Assembly (NCBI GenBank): GCA_963205255.1
Contig: CAUJIK010000054.1
Location: forward strand, 62,001 to 126,000
Length of the DNA stretch: 64,000 nt
From: Pseudomonadota bacterium
GTDB taxonomy: Bacteria; Pseudomonadota; Gammaproteobacteria; Steroidobacterales; Steroidobacteraceae
Direction of reading: 5' to 3'
In this document: in pieces, positions 62,049-64,000 of the stretch
How the letters are laid out: the number at the start of each line of letters is the position of its first letter
Position numbering within the stretch: the stretch's first letter is position 1
The notes under the pieces: generated by a model
Told to the model about the DNA's origin: nothing
Databases searched by the model: none
Seen by the model: only the letters and a program-made list of their open reading frames with translations
Made by a program: the position numbers and the translations under genes

Positions 62049-63323
62049 TCAGTCGATCAGCGCCTGCATCACCGCCGTCTCGAATTCTTCCGAGCGTCCC
62101 TGGGCGGGCGTCTGCACCATGAGGATGGCGGTGAGCTTCTTCGCCGGATCCACCCAGAAGTGCGTGCCGTAGGCGCCGGCCCAGCCGAAACTGCCGTTGG
62201 AGATCAGTGTGCGCCGCGCGGCACGGTCGGTTACGGAGCGCACGGCAAGCCCGAAGCCTTCGCCGGCTGGTCGGCCAGCCAGCGTGTCGGCAAGAATGCT
62301 GGAACCCATGAGTTGCACGGCGGCGGGGCTCAGGATGCGTACACCGTTGAGCTCACCTCCATTGGCCAGCATCATCGCGAAGCGCGCATACGACTCCGCG
62401 CTGCTCATCAGACCCGCGCCGCCGGAGAAATATGCCGGGCCCGACATCCTGTCGGGATCCGCGGCCGGCGTCAGTACGCCATCGGCCCGCGTGTAGTTGG
62501 TTACCAGCCGCGCGCGCTGCGCATCGCTGGGCCAGAAGAAGATGTCGCGCATTCCCAGTGGAGCAAACAGGCGCTCGCGCAGGAATTCATCGTAGCTCAC
62601 GCCACTGGCGATCTCGACGATGCGCGCCGCGACATCCAGACCGGCGAAGGGGCTGTAGGCCCAGCGCGTGCCGGGCTGGAACTCCAGCGCGGTTTCGGTG
62701 CCGAGGTTGTCCACCCACTTGAGACCGATCTCGTGGCGCTTCTGGTACGAGGCCTGCCCGCCTGAATTGCCGTTGGGGCCACTCATGAGACCGGAGCTGT
62801 GCGTGAGCAGGTCGAGCACCGTGATGCCGCGCTCGGCCGGCACAGTGTAGAAATTCGGCGCGGCGGGCGTTCCTGCCGCAGGCGCGGCGCCCGGCCCCGC
62901 GGCCTGCCGCGCGGGCAGCGCCACGGCCACCTTCATGTCGCGGTAGGACGGCAGGAACTTCGACACCGGATCATCGAGGCGCAGCTTGCCCTCTTCAACC
63001 AGCATCATGACGGCGACCGCCGTGATGGGTTTGCTCATGGAAGCCACGCGGAAGATGGTGTCCTTCTGCATCGGCTTGCGCGTCGCCACATCCGCGACGC
63101 CGCGCGCCGACAGATGCACGATGCGCCCATTGCGCGCCACCAGCGCGACGCCTCCGGATATCTCGCCCGCCTCGATCTTGCGATCGATGAACTGGTCCAC
63201 GCGCTGCAGGCGACTGGCAGAGAATCCTGCCTGCGCGGGCGCCGCGGTCTGTGCGCCGACAACTGCGGTGAAGGAAAGCAACGGAACCGCAACGGCGGCG
63301 GCAAGCATCAGGCGTCGGATCAT
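62049..63323 (-). CDS. Exported serine hydrolase (class C beta-lactamase-like fold)
   Basis: 424-residue protein with a signal peptide (cleavage near residue 24, VVGAQT). It belongs to the broad beta-lactamase/esterase-EstB/penicillin-binding family: the nucleophile motif is Ser95-Met-Ser-Lys98, a Tyr in WAYSPFAG probably acts as base, and WAGAYGTHFWVDP is the third conserved block. A Pro/Ala/Gly-rich insert follows residue 140. Members are esterases, D-peptidases or lactamases, so resistance should not be inferred. It lies downstream of the NAT gene on the same strand. Confidence 0.88.
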   Translation of the reverse strand: MIRRLMLAAAVAVPLLSFTAVVGAQTAAPAQAGFSASRLQRVDQFIDRKIEAGEISGGVALVARNGRIVHLSARGVADVATRKPMQKDTIFRVASMSKPITAVAVMMLVEEGKLRLDDPVSKFLPSYRDMKVAVALPARQAAGPGAAPAAGTPAAPNFYTVPAERGITVLDLLTHSSGLMSGPNGNSGGQASYQKRHEIGLKWVDNLGTETALEFQPGTRWAYSPFAGLDVAARIVEIASGVSYDEFLRERLFAPLGMRDIFFWPSDAQRARLVTNYTRADGVLTPAADPDRMSGPAYFSGGAGLMSSAESYARFAMMLANGGELNGVRILSPAAVQLMGSSILADTLAGRPAGEGFGLAVRSVTDRAARRTLISNGSFGWAGAYGTHFWVDPAKKLTAILMVQTPAQGRSEEFETAVMQALID

Positions 63324-63364
63324 GTTTTCCCCAGGCGGTAGCGATGCGCGAGCGAAGGCAGAGC

Positions 63365-64000
63365 CTACACCAGCGCGGCGAAGCGTGCTTCCAGGCCGGG
63401 CATGTCCGTGATGTCAAGCTCGAAGGTGTTCTCCAGCACGCCGCGCAGATCGACAACGCCTGCAAGCCGACGCTTCTCGATGCGCCCATCGAGACCACGG
63501 AAGGTGAAATTGCGGTCGCGCAGCGAGTAGCGCCCATCCGGCATGGCGCGCGCCACGGCGAGCCCCGTGACGAAGTGCGAATGCGGATCGCGCGAGAGCT
63601 GGAAATTCGCCGCCTCGAAATCCACCGGCCATTGCGGCTGCAGATTGAAACGGTACAGGGGCAGCCAGCGCATCTCGCCCGTGGCGGCATCCTTGACCTG
63701 CGCTTCCAGAAGCAGATCCTCGTCCAGAGGCCGCAGCCGGCAGGGTCCATGCGGCGTCTGCTGCGCAAGCCCCGTGTCGAGAGTGAGGATGCCCGTCGTG
63801 GTCAATCCGCCAAACCCGACATCCGCAATGAACCTGCGACCCTCCACGCCAACCTGCAGCAACTGATGTGTACGCGGCGCAAGGCCGGTCTCCTCCCTTC
63901 CCCACAGCACACGCGCCGCCAGATCCACCACCTCGAAGCCCAGCGCACGCAGCGCATTGCCCAGCAGCAGGTTCTGTTCGAAGCACCAGCCGCCGCGGCG
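63365..64000 (-). CDS. Arylamine N-acetyltransferase (5' partial)
   Basis: Acetyl-CoA-dependent N-acetyltransferase of the NAT family. The frame is open to the window edge at 64000, where RRGGWCFEQN shows the catalytic Cys; 211 residues are visible and the first ~65-70 lie outside. The catalytic His is in RTHQLLQV and the Asp in IADVGFG, completing the Cys-His-Asp triad. It precedes the serine hydrolase by 41 bases on the same strand. Natural substrates of bacterial NATs vary; none can be assigned here. Confidence 0.93.
   Translation of the reverse strand, partial: RRGGWCFEQNLLLGNALRALGFEVVDLAARVLWGREETGLAPRTHQLLQVGVEGRRFIADVGFGGLTTTGILTLDTGLAQQTPHGPCRLRPLDEDLLLEAQVKDAATGEMRWLPLYRFNLQPQWPVDFEAANFQLSRDPHSHFVTGLAVARAMPDGRYSLRDRNFTFRGLDGRIEKRRLAGVVDLRGVLENTFELDITDMPGLEARFAALV

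Noticed and set aside
62049..63323. Antibiotic resistance beta-lactamase
   Set aside because: Only the SxxK fold motif is shared; many esterases and peptidases carry it and there is no sign of resistance context.

Overview
The window is high-GC, gene-dense bacterial chromosome with no rRNA, tRNA, insertion sequence, prophage or CRISPR array that I can see. The gene types (topA, rlmJ, gor, prlC, rimO, fadE, a class Ia nrdAB, a ~325-residue malate dehydrogenase, GspA/GspB, a PqiC-type lipoprotein next to an Mla-like ABC system) suggest a gammaproteobacterium, perhaps on the Xanthomonadales/Nevskiales/Steroidobacter side. The taxonomic placement is an inference from gene style only. Several genes (GGDEF-EAL, PLD-like, fadE) have a -10-like hexamer only 6-7 bases before the start codon, and many neighbouring genes overlap by one to four bases.

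Layout. 1-3632: topA (5' end outside the window), rlmJ and aroE. 3641-6009 (minus): gor and a glycerophosphodiesterase, divergent from prlC (6041-8065). 8219-14888: HD phosphohydrolase, M15 peptidase, HAMP-PAS-GGDEF-EAL protein, PLD-like protein and FAD oxidoreductase. 15011-15280: GlsB/YeaQ-type membrane protein. 15317-18783 (minus): four-gene Mla-like lipid transport operon. 18796-21331 (minus): an ABC transporter operon with a YtrA-type GntR regulator and two very small membrane proteins, headed by a palindromic operator. 21508-28233: mdh, methyltransferase, two envelope proteins, a barrel-like protein, a MetE-C-like protein and SelO. 28253-33240 (minus): nrdAB plus two downstream genes. 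33241-33682 is the only gene-free stretch above 300 bases; it holds a cobalamin riboswitch, a candidate promoter and two candidate NrdR boxes. 33683-35236: AbgT transporter. 35400-36821: PepSY-type protein. 36891-38800: a split LigA/LigB extradiol dioxygenase with a glutathione S-transferase. 38810-43610: MarC, a Fur-controlled protein of unknown function, CsbD, an outer-membrane barrel and FadE. 43624-46481: DUF4399-type lipoprotein, GspA and GspB. 47604-53279: an unusual signalling cluster, namely a receiver-like domain fused through a membrane segment to a TonB C-terminal domain, a Ser/Thr kinase with a degenerate receiver, and a CheA-like ATPase, followed by a glycosyltransferase. 53269-56496 (minus): four tightly coupled genes for a methyltransferase, a 58-residue protein, a His-rich COG0523 GTPase and a WD40-type protein. 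56653-60462 (minus): an autotransporter split by one in-frame amber codon between passenger and barrel. 60672-64000: rimO, a serine hydrolase and a partial arylamine N-acetyltransferase.

Most notable are the B12 riboswitch on a B12-independent ribonucleotide reductase (implying a B12-dependent one elsewhere in the genome), the receiver-TonB/kinase/CheA-like cluster, the amber-interrupted autotransporter, and well-formed Fur and GntR sites that give regulatory context to otherwise unknown genes.
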